DNA of 64,000 nt from an uncultured Clostridia bacterium (GTDB lineage: Bacteria; Bacillota; Clostridia; Christensenellales; Aristaeellaceae): contig CAKTXR010000005.1 of the NCBI GenBank assembly GCA_934631025.1, positions 46,083-110,082 of the forward strand. The letters are read 5' to 3'. Below the pieces are notes generated by a model. The model worked only from the letters and a program-made list of their open reading frames with translations. It searched no databases and was not told the origin of the DNA. Every line of letters starts with the position of its first letter. Position 1 is the first letter of the stretch. The translations under genes and the position numbers were made by a program. Shown one piece after another: positions 35,492 through 43,877 of the stretch.

Positions 35492-36463
35492 ATGAAAAGC
35501 GATATACTGGCCGATTACTACGGCCCCATGCTGGAGCAGAATCATTTCCGCGTCATCCCCTGCCCCGACAAGTTCAGTCCGATCGGACAGTGCTGGGAAA
35601 TCTCCCTGCCGTGGGCGGCGGCTGCTACTGGGTCTACGCCCGAAAGGATCTGTTCGACATCAAGATCCACGACTTTTTCTTTCATGAGGATCAGTGTCTG
35701 GACATGGCGATTCCGGAGTGCATCAGCCTCCAGCGCTACGACTCGATCTCCGGCGAGGAACTGAATCCCTGCCGGCGGCTGTCGGCGGGCGACATTCAGA
35801 CCATCGTGGGCGGCAAGCCGCGATATCGCGCGCTCATTCACAAGCGCATCCCGATCCACGCCGTGGGCGTTGAAATTCTGCCGAATTATTACGATGATTT
35901 TCTGAAAAAGCAGTATCCGGACGTCTACTTCGATCTCCCGTCGGCCTTCCAGAGCGTCGATCAGGCGATGGATTTTCCCGCCATGTCCAAGCTGCTGTTT
36001 GAAATCGAGAACTATCGGGTCGAGGGCGCGGCGGCGGCGCTCTTCTACGAGGCCAAGGTCACGGAAGCGATTGCGCTGGTGGCGGACGCCTGGAAGCGGC
36101 AGAGCCGGAAGCCGGAACGCGCGCGCTCAACAGAGGATGCGGCCAGCCTGCAAAACGTCGTGAGCTGCATCGCCGATCATTACGCCTTTGATATTCCGCT
36201 GGAGCGCCTGGCCAGCATCGCCTGCATGAGCGAGAGCAAGCTCAAGAGCTGCTTCAAGCGGCAGTTTGGGTGCAGCGTCACGCAATACATTCAGGGCCGG
36301 CGCATGAGCCAGGCGGAGCATCTGCTGATCGACACCGACTTCACCATGGGGCAGATCGCCCAAATGATCGGCTGCACCACATCCAGCCGCTTTGCGGAGC
36401 TGTTCAAAAAAGAGCACGGGACTTCTGCCGGTGGAATACCGGATGCTGGCGAGACGGGGATAG
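35492..36463 (+). pseudogene. AraC family regulator with two frameshifts
   Basis: The gene starts at ATG 35492 with AAGGAGG upstream (MKSDILADYYGPMLEQNHFR). At about 35607 one base is lost and the protein continues in another frame (VGGGCYWVYARKDLFDIKIHDFFF) through the AraC helix-turn-helix part (VVSCIADHYAFDIPLERLASIACMSESKLKSCFKRQFGCSVTQYI). At about 36420 a second shift of one extra base returns to the first frame, which gives LLPVEYRMLARRG and a stop at 36461, the expected end. Without these changes it would be about 323 residues. It diverges from the collapsed ABC locus and was probably its regulator. Confidence 0.8.
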
Positions 36464-36551
36464 TAACATTGCGGCCGCCGTTCGAGAATCGATTTCCGAA
36501 CGACGGCCGCATTTTTTCTTTTGCGCTCTCCAGTTGATTGACGAAAGACGC

Positions 36552-36564
36552 GGTATATGATACC
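36552..36564 (+). promoter_or_regulatory. Palindrome GGTAT-ATG-ATACC before the first ABC exporter operon
   Basis: The palindrome lies about 80 bases before the operon, near a weak TTGACG -35 at 36538-36543. Its arms match those at 35403-35413. Confidence 0.35.
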
Positions 36565-36645
36565 ATGTATGTAAAGTATAGATTTCAAAAAAAACAAATA
36601 TATCGCAACACACGTTTGAGCATCGCGCAAAAGGAGGACGAGCGA

Positions 36646-38352
36646 TTGAAGGAGCTTTACAGAAGGGTCTTTTCGACAGGCGGCGTTCTGCGGATGGCGG
36701 GGAGCTTTGTCATCAGCACGCTCGAGGCGTTCTATCCGCTGCTTTACGCCGAGTGGCTGCGGCGCGTCGTCTCCGCGATTCAGTCGGACGCGGTCTGGAA
36801 CGGGCGGCTGCTGGCCATGGGGCCGGTGCTGCTGCTCCTTCAGCTGGGGCTGACAGGCGGCTGCGGCCTGTACAGGGCGAGCTATGGCAAGTGGTTTCTG
36901 GTGCGGCTGCGCGAGGCCTTTTTCGACAAGCTGAACCGCATTGTGCCCGAATCCCTGAACGCCTGCGCCGCCGGCGAGGTGATTACGCTTCAGCGCGCCG
37001 ATCTGGCCGCCCTTTCAAAGTTCTACACGGCCGATTTGCAGCGCCTTGCGCAGATCGTCATATCGTTCGTGAGCGCCGTCGGCTATTTCACATCGATCAA
37101 TCCGGTCTTTATTCCGGCGTGCGTGCTGCCCGCGCTGGGCGGCTTCTTCCTGATGGGAAGGGCGCGCCGCCGTCAGCTCGACGTACGCAGAGCGGAAGCG
37201 GCTGTCTCCGATGAGCTGACCTCGCTCTATGAGGACATATCGCTCGGCTACGGCGACCTCAAGCAAAACGCCGCCGAGGAAAATTTCCTGAAAAAGGGCG
37301 AAATCTGCTTTGAAAAGAACATGAAGGTCGCTCAAGACGTACGCAAATACGATCAGCTTGTCTTTTTCCTGTCCGTGCTCTCGCACAGCCTGTCGTCGAT
37401 GCTGATTCTGGCCAGCGGCATACTGTTCGCCCATCAGGGGCTGGTCGACGTGGGCGCGGTAATCGCGGCGTACAACATATTCTACATGATTGCCAATCCC
37501 ATCCGCAATTTCTCGCGCAATCTCGCGTGCTTCCAGAAGCGGCGCGTGGCGGCGGAGCGCCTTGAAAAGCTGTTCTCTCTGCCGGACGAGCATACGGACG
37601 GCGAAAGCGAAGCGCCCGCAAGCGACTGCCCGCTGAGCATCTCCCTCGAATCGTATACCTATCCCTCCGGCTTCACGCTGCCGCCCGTCGACTTTGCGGT
37701 TCCGCGCGGCGCGCATCTGGCCGTTGTCGGGCGAAGCGGCTGCGGCAAGAGCACGCTGGCCAGGCTGCTGCTCGGCTATTCGGAAAACTACCATGGACAG
37801 ATTCTCTGGTTCGGGCGGGAGCTGAAGACCTGGTCGCTCCAGGCGCTGCGCGCACGGGTTCGCTATGTGGCGAACGACTTCTGGATCCCCGAAATGACCG
37901 TCAGGGAGTATCTGTGCGGCGATACAGGCAATGATGACCGCATGGAGGAAGCCCTGCGCGCGGTCGAGCTGTGGGACGAGCTTCAGCAGCAGGCCGAGCG
38001 CACCGAAACCCGCCTGAAGAACAACGCAGGCAATCTGTCCGGCGGTCAGCGGCAGCGGCTCCTGCTGGCGCGGGCGATACTGGACGGCGGCGACGTGTTC
38101 GTGCTGGACGAAATGCTTTCCGCAATGGATCTGAATCAGGCGCGACGCATCCTGAAGAACCTGCGCGCATACTGCCCGACTGTGATTCAGATTACGCACA
38201 TTCCCGCGTTTGCTCAGACAGCGGATCAGGTGCTGATGCTCTCCGCGGAGCAGCCGGCCATACTGAGCGACCACGACAGTCTGACGCGCGCCTGCGAAGC
38301 CTATCGGGAGCTGATCGCCCACGCGGCGGAAAAGGAGGCAGCCGTATGCTGA
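36646..38352 (+). CDS. ABC exporter half (TMD-NBD), first of pair A
   Basis: The 568-residue protein has about six membrane helices (residues 15-300) and a nucleotide-binding domain with Walker A GRSGCGKST (near residue 361), signature LSGGQRQR (near residue 464), Walker B VFVLDEMLSAMD (near residue 484) and the His loop THIPAFA. The Glu after the Walker B Asp is present. No ATG fits; TTG 36646 with AAAGGAGG 8 bases upstream is the likely start. It overlaps the second half by 7 bases, so the two form a heterodimer that exports a drug, peptide or lipid, or imports a siderophore in the YbtPQ/IrtAB manner. The substrate cannot be told. Confidence 0.85.
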   Translation: MKELYRRVFSTGGVLRMAGSFVISTLEAFYPLLYAEWLRRVVSAIQSDAVWNGRLLAMGPVLLLLQLGLTGGCGLYRASYGKWFLVRLREAFFDKLNRIVPESLNACAAGEVITLQRADLAALSKFYTADLQRLAQIVISFVSAVGYFTSINPVFIPACVLPALGGFFLMGRARRRQLDVRRAEAAVSDELTSLYEDISLGYGDLKQNAAEENFLKKGEICFEKNMKVAQDVRKYDQLVFFLSVLSHSLSSMLILASGILFAHQGLVDVGAVIAAYNIFYMIANPIRNFSRNLACFQKRRVAAERLEKLFSLPDEHTDGESEAPASDCPLSISLESYTYPSGFTLPPVDFAVPRGAHLAVVGRSGCGKSTLARLLLGYSENYHGQILWFGRELKTWSLQALRARVRYVANDFWIPEMTVREYLCGDTGNDDRMEEALRAVELWDELQQQAERTETRLKNNAGNLSGGQRQRLLLARAILDGGDVFVLDEMLSAMDLNQARRILKNLRAYCPTVIQITHIPAFAQTADQVLMLSAEQPAILSDHDSLTRACEAYRELIAHAAEKEAAVC

Positions 38353-39974
38353 AGGATATACGGGGCTATGGCCGCGAGCTGTCCCATCGAAGGAAATATC
38401 TGCTGATGATCGGCGTATATATGCTGCTCACGCTGGTGCTGCGGCTGCTTTCCTTCTTTTCGTTCTACATTCTGGGCGACGTGAGCCGCTTTTCGCTCAG
38501 GGCGCTGGCGCTGATTCTGGGCGGCATTACGACGCTGGAAATTCTCACGCAGGCGGTCGGCTATTTTTCCGGCCTGATCGAGGCTAAAGTGATCACGCAG
38601 ACCACTCAGAACCTCCAAAACAAAATTTTCACGCGCCTGCTGCACGCCAAACCGGCTCAGGTTGCGCAGCTGACGGGCGCAGAAATCCAGACGACGCTTC
38701 AGGAAGCGCTGCCCGCCTATGTGGAGTTCGCCGCGATGCTGAGCAACTTCGCCATTGTGTTTCCGGCGGGGCTGGTCGTCACCGTCATCTGCTTTATGCT
38801 CGACTGGCGGCTGTTCGTCCTGTCGATCGGCCTGTGCGTGCTCGAGCTTGCGCTTTCAAAGAAGGTGCAGCAGGTCAAGGCCAGGCGGCGCGGCATAACC
38901 ATGGAATCGCTGACGCGCGCCACGGCGACGCTGCTCGACGGCGTTCACGCGGCGCTCTCGATGCGCTGGCTTCCCTCGCTGAGTCGCCAGATGACCGGCC
39001 GGTACAAAAAGGCCGTGAACGAAGCCGCCGCCGCCGAAAAGAGCGAACAGCTCACCGGCACGCTGGCAGCGCTGCTTCAGAGCGCCGTGTCCGTCGCGGG
39101 ACAGATCAGCTTTCTGGCGCTGGGCGCATGGCAGATCGCGCGCGGAAACACCTCGCTGAGCGTGTTTCTGGCGCTGTATTCCGTCCGAACGTCGCTGATC
39201 GACGTGTTTGTGCTCTACACCGGCCTGCGCGGCAGCTATTTGGAATTCGAGGTGAACCGGCAGCGGCTCGCGCGCCTGTTGGATTTGCAGCCCGAGCCGC
39301 AGAGCGCAAAAAGAACCTGCGCGCCCGATCTGAGCGCCGAAACTGCCTTGAGCCTTGAAGGCGTGTCGTTCTCCTATGACGCGGGGCATCCCGTGATTGA
39401 GAACCTCTCCTTCGCGCTGGAGACGGGCAGCTGCTGCCGCCTTTTCGGGCGAAGCGGACAGGGCAAAACCACCGTGTATTCGCTCCTGAGCGGTATGCTG
39501 GAGCCGGATCAGGGCGAGATTCGCTGCTTCGGCGCGCCGGTTTCCGCGCTGCCCCCAAAGACGCTGCGCGGACTGGTCACCTATATGTCGCAGCGCTTTT
39601 ACCTGTTCCACGGCTCGATTGCGGACAATATCCGCCTGGGCTGCCCCGCCGCCAGCGACGAGGCCGTGCGAAACGCCGCGCGCGCCGCTCAGCTCGAGGA
39701 CTGGATCGCGACTCTGCCGCAGGGCTATGACACCGTGCTGCAAAACAACGCGTCCACGCTCTCGGCGGGTCAGCGTCAGCGGCTCATGATCGCGCGGGCG
39801 CTGATCACCGATCATCCGATCTGGCTCATGGACGAAGTGACCGCGTCGCTGGACAGGCAGACCGCGCGCGAGCTTGAAAAGACGCTGCTGCCGCTGATGA
39901 AGCAGAGGACGGTGCTCTACTCCTCACACAGGGAGGACGGCCTGTTCCGCCCCGACCGAACGATCGCGCTGTAA
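38346..39974 (+). CDS. ABC exporter half (TMD-NBD), second of pair A
   Basis: The 542-residue protein has six membrane helices and a nucleotide domain with Walker A GRSGQGKTT (near residue 368), the variant signature LSAGQRQR (near residue 472), Walker B IWLMDEVTASLD and His loop SSHRED. The start at 38346 overlaps the upstream gene's stop and has AAAAGGAGG before it. It pairs with the preceding protein. The gene ends 13 bases before a long inverted repeat. Confidence 0.87.
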   Translation: MLKDIRGYGRELSHRRKYLLMIGVYMLLTLVLRLLSFFSFYILGDVSRFSLRALALILGGITTLEILTQAVGYFSGLIEAKVITQTTQNLQNKIFTRLLHAKPAQVAQLTGAEIQTTLQEALPAYVEFAAMLSNFAIVFPAGLVVTVICFMLDWRLFVLSIGLCVLELALSKKVQQVKARRRGITMESLTRATATLLDGVHAALSMRWLPSLSRQMTGRYKKAVNEAAAAEKSEQLTGTLAALLQSAVSVAGQISFLALGAWQIARGNTSLSVFLALYSVRTSLIDVFVLYTGLRGSYLEFEVNRQRLARLLDLQPEPQSAKRTCAPDLSAETALSLEGVSFSYDAGHPVIENLSFALETGSCCRLFGRSGQGKTTVYSLLSGMLEPDQGEIRCFGAPVSALPPKTLRGLVTYMSQRFYLFHGSIADNIRLGCPAASDEAVRNAARAAQLEDWIATLPQGYDTVLQNNASTLSAGQRQRLMIARALITDHPIWLMDEVTASLDRQTARELEKTLLPLMKQRTVLYSSHREDGLFRPDRTIAL

Positions 39975-39986
39975 ATGCCCATAATA

Positions 39987-40073
39987 AGAGCTGCAATCTC
40001 GAGTCGGTTTTTCGTTGCGCTCAAGCCGTTCAGACTTGAACGTAACGCAAAAACCGCCGTGCTTGCAGCTTAA
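39987..40073. repeat. Long imperfect inverted repeat between convergent ABC operons
   Basis: Arms of about 37 bases beginning AGAGCTGCAA and ending TTGCAGCTTA, with the inner part CGGTTTTTCGTTGCGCTCAAG matching at most positions, form a long stem with an 8-base loop. It probably ends both operons. Confidence 0.7.
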
Positions 40074-40099
40074 ACTTTTGACTGGCCAAACGACCCGCC

Positions 40100-41755
40100 T
40101 TACTTTTCCGACAGCCTGCCCTCCCGCATCGTCATGCAGCGATAGCCCTTCATATCGGTTCTGCGGTGCGAGACGCAGAGAACGGCGCAGTCCTCCGGCA
40201 ACAGTCTGACAAGGTTCAGGATCTGCTCCTGCCGGACGGCGTCCAAACTCGACGTCGGCTCGTCGAGCAGCAAAACATCCGGCCGCAGCAGCAGAATTCG
40301 CGCAAAGGCGATGCGCTGCGCCTGTCCGGTCGAAATGTTGCCGCCCACGGAATCGATCACCGTGTCATAGCCGTTTGCAAAGCCCATGATGTCCTCGTGA
40401 ACGCCCGCATCCCGCGCGGCCTGCTCGACCTCCGCGTCCGCTGCGTCCGGTCTGCCCATGCGGATGTTCTCCCGCACGCTGACCGGCGCGATCACGGGAA
40501 CCTGAGGAAGCGTGGCCACGCGCCGCCGCCATTCGTCGAGCGGTATCTCCTGCGCCGGAACGCCGTTGGCCGTCAGCGTGCCCTGAACGGGCGCGTAGAG
40601 CCGCTCGATCAGCCCCAGCAGCGTCGATTTGCCGCAGCCGGATTCGCCCGAGAGCAGGATGCGGTCGCCGCTCTTCAGGGAAAGATCGAGGTGATCGAGC
40701 ACTCTGTGGCTCTGCCCTGCGTATTCATAAGCCACGCCGCGAAGCTCCAGCGTTTTGATTTTGCCGCTCTCCGCGCGTTTCTCGGGCTGCTTTGCCTTAT
40801 CAAGCGCGTCGAAATAGCGCTGCGCCCCCGCGACATGGCCGGGCGCGGCCTGCATCACGTCATAGGCCGCGTCGAAAACCTGCGGATTCGCCTGATAGCC
40901 CATGTTGTGGATCGCCAGCGTGCTCTTCGCCGCGTCCGCGCCGCCCAGCCCCGACGCGCTGATCGCTTCCATCGCATTGTTGCCCATGTCGTTGAACATA
41001 TTGTTCGTGAACTCCATGAGCGCGCTCCAGAACGCCTGCTTCTTCTTGATTGCATAGAGCGCTTCATTGTCCGCCGTAAACCGCTCTGTCAGGAAAGCCT
41101 GCGCGTCATAGCTCTTCAGGGCGGCGAGCGACTGCATGACGGAGGTGATGTTGTTCGTCACCTTGGCCAGACTGGCCTGCTCGGCGCGGGCGCGGGTATC
41201 GAGCCGCATCATGATGCGGTAGAGCAGCAGCAGGCGAATCATGCCGGCCAGCAGCAGAAACGCCAGCAGCAGGGGACTGAGCCACGCCACATAGCCGAAT
41301 ACAATGACCGCCGCCACCGCAAGCCGCACCAAACTGCGCAGCAGCGTTCCGACAAGCCCCGACGCGGCGGGCAGCGCGTGGACATACGCGGCGCTGACCT
41401 CGCTCTCGTCGGCCTGCGCCCCATCGAAGGGATAGGCGAACATCCGGCTGATAAAGCGGCTGCGCATGGACAGCTGAAGCTGCGCGTGGCGCGTATCCAG
41501 CCAGTATGCGATATAGGCGTTCGCCAGCAGATCGCCCGCCATGGACAGCGCGTACAGGGCGATGCTGAGGACAAGCAGCCGCACGCTCCCCGCATCGACG
41601 GCGCGATTCAGCAGCAGAAAGGCTTCCGGAAACAGCACGACCAGAAAGACGAGCGCCAGTCCGTTGAGCACCAGTCCCGCCGTCCAGCCGCCCCTGTCCG
41701 GCGCTTCGTTCCAGACCCGCCGGATCGCCGCGAAACAGTTCTTTAGATACTTCAT
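40100..41755 (-). CDS. ABC exporter half (TMD-NBD), second of pair B
   Basis: The 551-residue protein has six membrane helices and a nucleotide domain with Walker A GESGCGKST (near residue 374), the variant signature ISTGQAQR, Walker B VLLLDEPTSSLD and His loop VSHRRTD. The start lies 21 bases after its partner gene and has AAAGGTGAT upstream. It forms a heterodimer with the product of the gene before it. In such pairs one ATP site is often weak; both here have the catalytic Glu, so this is not clear. Confidence 0.87.
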   Translation of the reverse strand: MKYLKNCFAAIRRVWNEAPDRGGWTAGLVLNGLALVFLVVLFPEAFLLLNRAVDAGSVRLLVLSIALYALSMAGDLLANAYIAYWLDTRHAQLQLSMRSRFISRMFAYPFDGAQADESEVSAAYVHALPAASGLVGTLLRSLVRLAVAAVIVFGYVAWLSPLLLAFLLLAGMIRLLLLYRIMMRLDTRARAEQASLAKVTNNITSVMQSLAALKSYDAQAFLTERFTADNEALYAIKKKQAFWSALMEFTNNMFNDMGNNAMEAISASGLGGADAAKSTLAIHNMGYQANPQVFDAAYDVMQAAPGHVAGAQRYFDALDKAKQPEKRAESGKIKTLELRGVAYEYAGQSHRVLDHLDLSLKSGDRILLSGESGCGKSTLLGLIERLYAPVQGTLTANGVPAQEIPLDEWRRRVATLPQVPVIAPVSVRENIRMGRPDAADAEVEQAARDAGVHEDIMGFANGYDTVIDSVGGNISTGQAQRIAFARILLLRPDVLLLDEPTSSLDAVRQEQILNLVRLLPEDCAVLCVSHRRTDMKGYRCMTMREGRLSEK

Positions 41756-41776
41756 CGGATCACATCACCTTTCGCT

Positions 41777-43483
41777 TCAGTCTCTTCCGGCCGTAAACAG
41801 CGCGCGATAGGCGGCGCTGCGCGTCAGCAGCTCTTCGTGAGGCGCGCATTGACAGCCGCCCTTTTCAAACGCCAGCACGCGGTCAAACTCCGCCGCGTGC
41901 TCCAGCCTGTGGGAGATCATCACCAGCGTAACCTCCGGCAGAGCGCTGAACAGATTGGCGATCAGGCGCGTTTCGGTGGCCGCGTCCAGCCCGCGCGTGA
42001 TTTCGTCCAGCAGCAGAATCTGCGGCTGATGCAGCACTGCGCGGGTCAGCGCCAGCCGCGCGGCCTGTCCCTCGGAGAGCGCGCTGCCGGTGGACATAAC
42101 CGCGTCCAGCCCGCCGTCTACGCTCTCGAGCACCTGATCGAACAGGCATATCCGCGCGGCCCGCATGATCTGCTCGTCGGTGAAGGCGCGCCCCAGCGTC
42201 AGGTTTTCGCGAATCGTGCCGTTCAGCAGCCGAACGTCCGGCGATATGTAGACGACGTTCCTCCACAGCGCCTTGCGGTTCCAGTCCTCCATATCGCCGC
42301 CCAGTATCCGGACTGTTCCGGCGCTGGCGCGCAGATAGCCGACGATCAGCCGGAGCAGCGTGCTCTTGCCGCAGCCGCTCGCGCCGGTGATCAGAAGCCG
42401 TTCTCCCCGACCGATCGTCAGGGTCAGGCCGTCGATCACGGGCGCGTCCGCATAGCCGAACGACAGCGCGTTCAGCTCTATGGCCGGCGCGTCCGTAACG
42501 GGAGCCGTAACCGCGCCCCCTTCGCTTTCCCGTTCAAGGCTCAATATTTCGTTCACTCTGTCATAGGCCGCCAGCCCGCCCAGCGTATCGCCGATGTGAG
42601 CGGGCAGGAGGAACAGCAGCATATCAAAGCGCGTCACAGCCGCGATGAAGGCCAGCAGCCCGCCCATCGTCATCTCGCCCCTGAAAATGAGCAGCGCGCC
42701 CAGGGCAAACACGCCGACCGGCGGAATCACCGACAGAAGCCGCGTCAGCTGCATATTGCGGCGCGCCGCGATCTCCTTTTTCTCCGCTTCATACGCTTCC
42801 TGCGCCGCGCCGTCGAACCATTTGCAGGCGCCGTCGTGGAGTCCGTCCGCCACATAGCTCTTCCGATTGCTCAAAATGTGCATGGCCGCCGCCATGGAAT
42901 CGCCCGCCGTAGAGAGCGACTGTTTGCGCCGATGCCCCAGCGCGGCCGCCGCCTTCGAGCCGAAATAGACGCACAGCGGAAAGCTCACGATATACACGAG
43001 CGCCAGCTTCACATCGATGGTCATGCAGTATATGATCGCGATCACGCCCGCGGCGACTTCGGAAATGAGCGCCGGAACGCTCTTGAAAAAGGCCGCGCAC
43101 GTCTGGGACACATCCTTGAACATCCGCGACTGGAAATCGCCGTTGGGAATGGCCGCCAGCCTGTCCAGCGGCGCGTCCAGAAGGCGCGCAAACATCTGTG
43201 AACGCAGCCCGCGCTGCATATGCTGACCGACCCAGCTCATATACAGCGAGCGCAGCGCGCCCACGCTGACGCAGACTACTGTCGCGCCGATCAGCAGAAA
43301 CTGCGTGTTCAACCGAAGCGCCTGATCCTTGGCCAGCACGCTGTCCACCAGCGTTCCCGTTATACCGCCGATAAACGCCGGAATCAGATAGACCGGAATC
43401 GTGATCAGCACCTGCAAGACGGCATAGATCAGGTCTTTTTTCATGCTTCGGTATCCGGCCAGTATCTTTTTCACGGTCGTCAT
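41777..43483 (-). CDS. ABC exporter half (TMD-NBD), first of pair B
   Basis: The 568-residue protein has six membrane helices from about residue 20 and a nucleotide domain with Walker A GASGCGKST (near residue 365), signature variant LSEGQAAR, Walker B ILLLDEITRGLD and His loop ISHRLE. ATG 43483 follows GGAGG; the open frame extends to 43573 but lacks a ribosome site. Its promoter shares sequence with that of the ABC-F gene upstream, so both are probably controlled together. Confidence 0.87.
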   Translation of the reverse strand: MTTVKKILAGYRSMKKDLIYAVLQVLITIPVYLIPAFIGGITGTLVDSVLAKDQALRLNTQFLLIGATVVCVSVGALRSLYMSWVGQHMQRGLRSQMFARLLDAPLDRLAAIPNGDFQSRMFKDVSQTCAAFFKSVPALISEVAAGVIAIIYCMTIDVKLALVYIVSFPLCVYFGSKAAAALGHRRKQSLSTAGDSMAAAMHILSNRKSYVADGLHDGACKWFDGAAQEAYEAEKKEIAARRNMQLTRLLSVIPPVGVFALGALLIFRGEMTMGGLLAFIAAVTRFDMLLFLLPAHIGDTLGGLAAYDRVNEILSLERESEGGAVTAPVTDAPAIELNALSFGYADAPVIDGLTLTIGRGERLLITGASGCGKSTLLRLIVGYLRASAGTVRILGGDMEDWNRKALWRNVVYISPDVRLLNGTIRENLTLGRAFTDEQIMRAARICLFDQVLESVDGGLDAVMSTGSALSEGQAARLALTRAVLHQPQILLLDEITRGLDAATETRLIANLFSALPEVTLVMISHRLEHAAEFDRVLAFEKGGCQCAPHEELLTRSAAYRALFTAGRD

Positions 43484-43632
43484 TTCGTCGTCCTCCTGTC
43501 GGTCGCAGGCATCGCGCCATTGTTTTTCTCGATTCGCCCGTCCTGATATATGAACGCCTTCACGCGCCGGCAATCCGTTTTCTCACAATGAGCGGACGCG
43601 GAGCAAATTCCCTTTGTTAACAGCATAACAAT

Positions 43633-43674
43633 ACAATAACATACTCTTACCCGTCATTCAATCGCAAATTCGCC
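43633..43674 (-). promoter_or_regulatory. Promoter of ABC pair B, copy of a shared element
   Basis: On the minus strand the box GGCGAATTTGCGA runs directly into TTGAAT (43656-43661), 17 bases, TATTGT (43633-43638). The same box, -35 and spacing occur at the ABC-F gene (45526-45567). Confidence 0.75.
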
Positions 43675-43790
43675 CACCGAAAAAACTTAACACATCGCAC
43701 TTTTACCTGTTACAGGCTGAGGGCAGCGCCGCTCCAAATCAGCGCCATCATTGCCGAGAGCAATTAGAGCTGCTTGCAGGCAAGAAAAAT

Positions 43791-43845
43791 GAGGAGCAGA
43801 CGTTCCCGATCGTCTACATACCGACCGGAATTCCGTCCGCTCCTC
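43791..43845 (-). terminator. Terminator after the ABC-F gene
   Basis: GAGGAGCAGACG (43791-43802) pairs with CGTCCGCTCCTC (43834-43845) with one mismatch; ATTTTTC follows on the minus strand. Confidence 0.7.
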
Positions 43846-43877
43846 GCAAGCCTTCAGATATTGCATTATAATTGAAT

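Larger units (their letters stand above)
43484..43877. other. Intergenic region between ABC pair B and the ABC-F gene
   Basis: These 394 bases hold the ABC pair B promoter (43633-43674) and the terminator of the ABC-F gene (43791-43845). The stretch 43484-43620 is the leader of the pair. I see no gene. Confidence 0.6.

Noticed and set aside
43687..43877. A small protein or MITE between the ABC genes
   Set aside because: Only the terminator hairpin is supported; no target duplication or family resemblance is visible.
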